Source: an uncultured Tessaracoccus sp. (lineage in GTDB: Bacteria > Actinomycetota > Actinomycetes > Propionibacteriales > Propionibacteriaceae). Taken from it: DNA of 64,000 nt. Of this stretch, positions 63,928-64,000 are shown piece by piece. The notes beneath the pieces were generated by a model that was not told the origin of the DNA, did not search any database, and worked only from the letters and a program-made list of their open reading frames with translations. Each line of letters begins with the position of its first letter. Position 1 is the stretch's first letter. Position numbers and translations under genes: made by a program. The stretch spans positions 5,571 through 69,570 of the forward strand of contig NZ_CAMYFI010000007.1 in the NCBI RefSeq assembly GCF_947255005.1, given 5' to 3'.

Positions 63928-64000
63928 TCAGTGGGTGGTGAATCCGTCGCGGTGATGGATCCCTTCCATGTGGCCAAGCTGTCCAGCCTGGCGCTCGACA
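63928..64000 (-). CDS. Putative transposase C-terminus, cut by the window edge
   Basis: The last 23 codons of a frame entering from the right edge read VERQAGQLGHMEGIHHRDGF and end TTH with TGA at 63928-63930. The short tail and its place next to a gene break suggest a transposase of an insertion sequence. The family cannot be named from so few residues. Confidence 0.45.
   Translation of the reverse strand, partial: VERQAGQLGHMEGIHHRDGFTTH

Overview
The window comes from a high-GC Gram-positive bacterium (Actinomycetota), most likely a Propionibacteriaceae-type organism. The support is the GlgE glycogen pathway, WhiB1, a PdtaS-like kinase, the SigR/RsrA-type pair, bL37, NucS, the fused 2-oxoglutarate enzyme Kgd, methylmalonyl-CoA epimerase with a cob(I)alamin adenosyltransferase, and the actinobacterial order lysA-hom-thrB-rho-rpmE-prfA-prmC-tsaC-wecA-atp. 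Family-level placement is an inference from gene content.

Layout. 1-726: 3'-truncated cysteine desulfurase (minus strand). 820-6124: glgX, glgE and maltokinase. 6250-12467: a ROK regulator and a divergent sugar-uptake operon (Tat lipoprotein, two permeases, GH13 alpha-glucosidase) of visibly lower GC, lying between the maltokinase gene and glgB. 12797-18578: glgB, a Nudix protein, a YbbN-like thioredoxin, pgm, methylmalonyl-CoA epimerase. 18694-24243: coiled-coil DivIVA-like protein, AI-2E family permease, nucS and two tightly coupled genes, cyclophilin lipoprotein, cobalamin adenosyltransferase. 24244-25051: gene-poor, repeat-rich, with a 47-codon membrane-protein ORF, a 20-bp perfect inverted repeat and three REP-like palindromes. 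25052-42916: one long run of minus-strand housekeeping genes; prfA to atpC look like a single transcription unit of about 11 kb. 43505-43576: tRNA-Arg(CCG). 43608-48887: GT87-type membrane protein, kgd and a DUF6104-like gene. 49542-55322: whiB1, pdtaS-like kinase, bL37, an RsrA-type anti-sigma factor and SigH/SigR with a near-ideal autoregulatory promoter, DoxX-like protein, aroA, rsgA. 55364-61243: class F sortase, DUF2332 protein, NhaC antiporter, DUF819 protein, dipeptide epimerase. 61244-64000: REP-rich spacer, serine hydrolase, antitoxin with a frameshifted vapC, a decapitated DUF4143-type gene, and the end of a probable insertion sequence at the right edge.

How the genes work together. 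GlgX, GlgE, maltokinase, GlgB and Pgm make and degrade alpha-glucan; the inserted uptake operon would feed glucose from imported oligosaccharides into the same pool. The ATP synthase cluster is complete (a, c, b, delta, alpha, gamma, beta, epsilon, plus two small membrane proteins). LysA, Hom and ThrB cover aspartate-family amino acids and AroA the shikimate pathway. WhiB1, PdtaS-like kinase and SigH/RshA form a regulatory neighbourhood like that of mycobacteria.

I found no convincing new multi-gene system. The least explained material is a set of long perfect palindromes in intergenic DNA (6147-6198, 12552-12652, 24815-24894, 61396-61472), the REP-like families beside two of them, and the small membrane-protein gene at 24613-24756.
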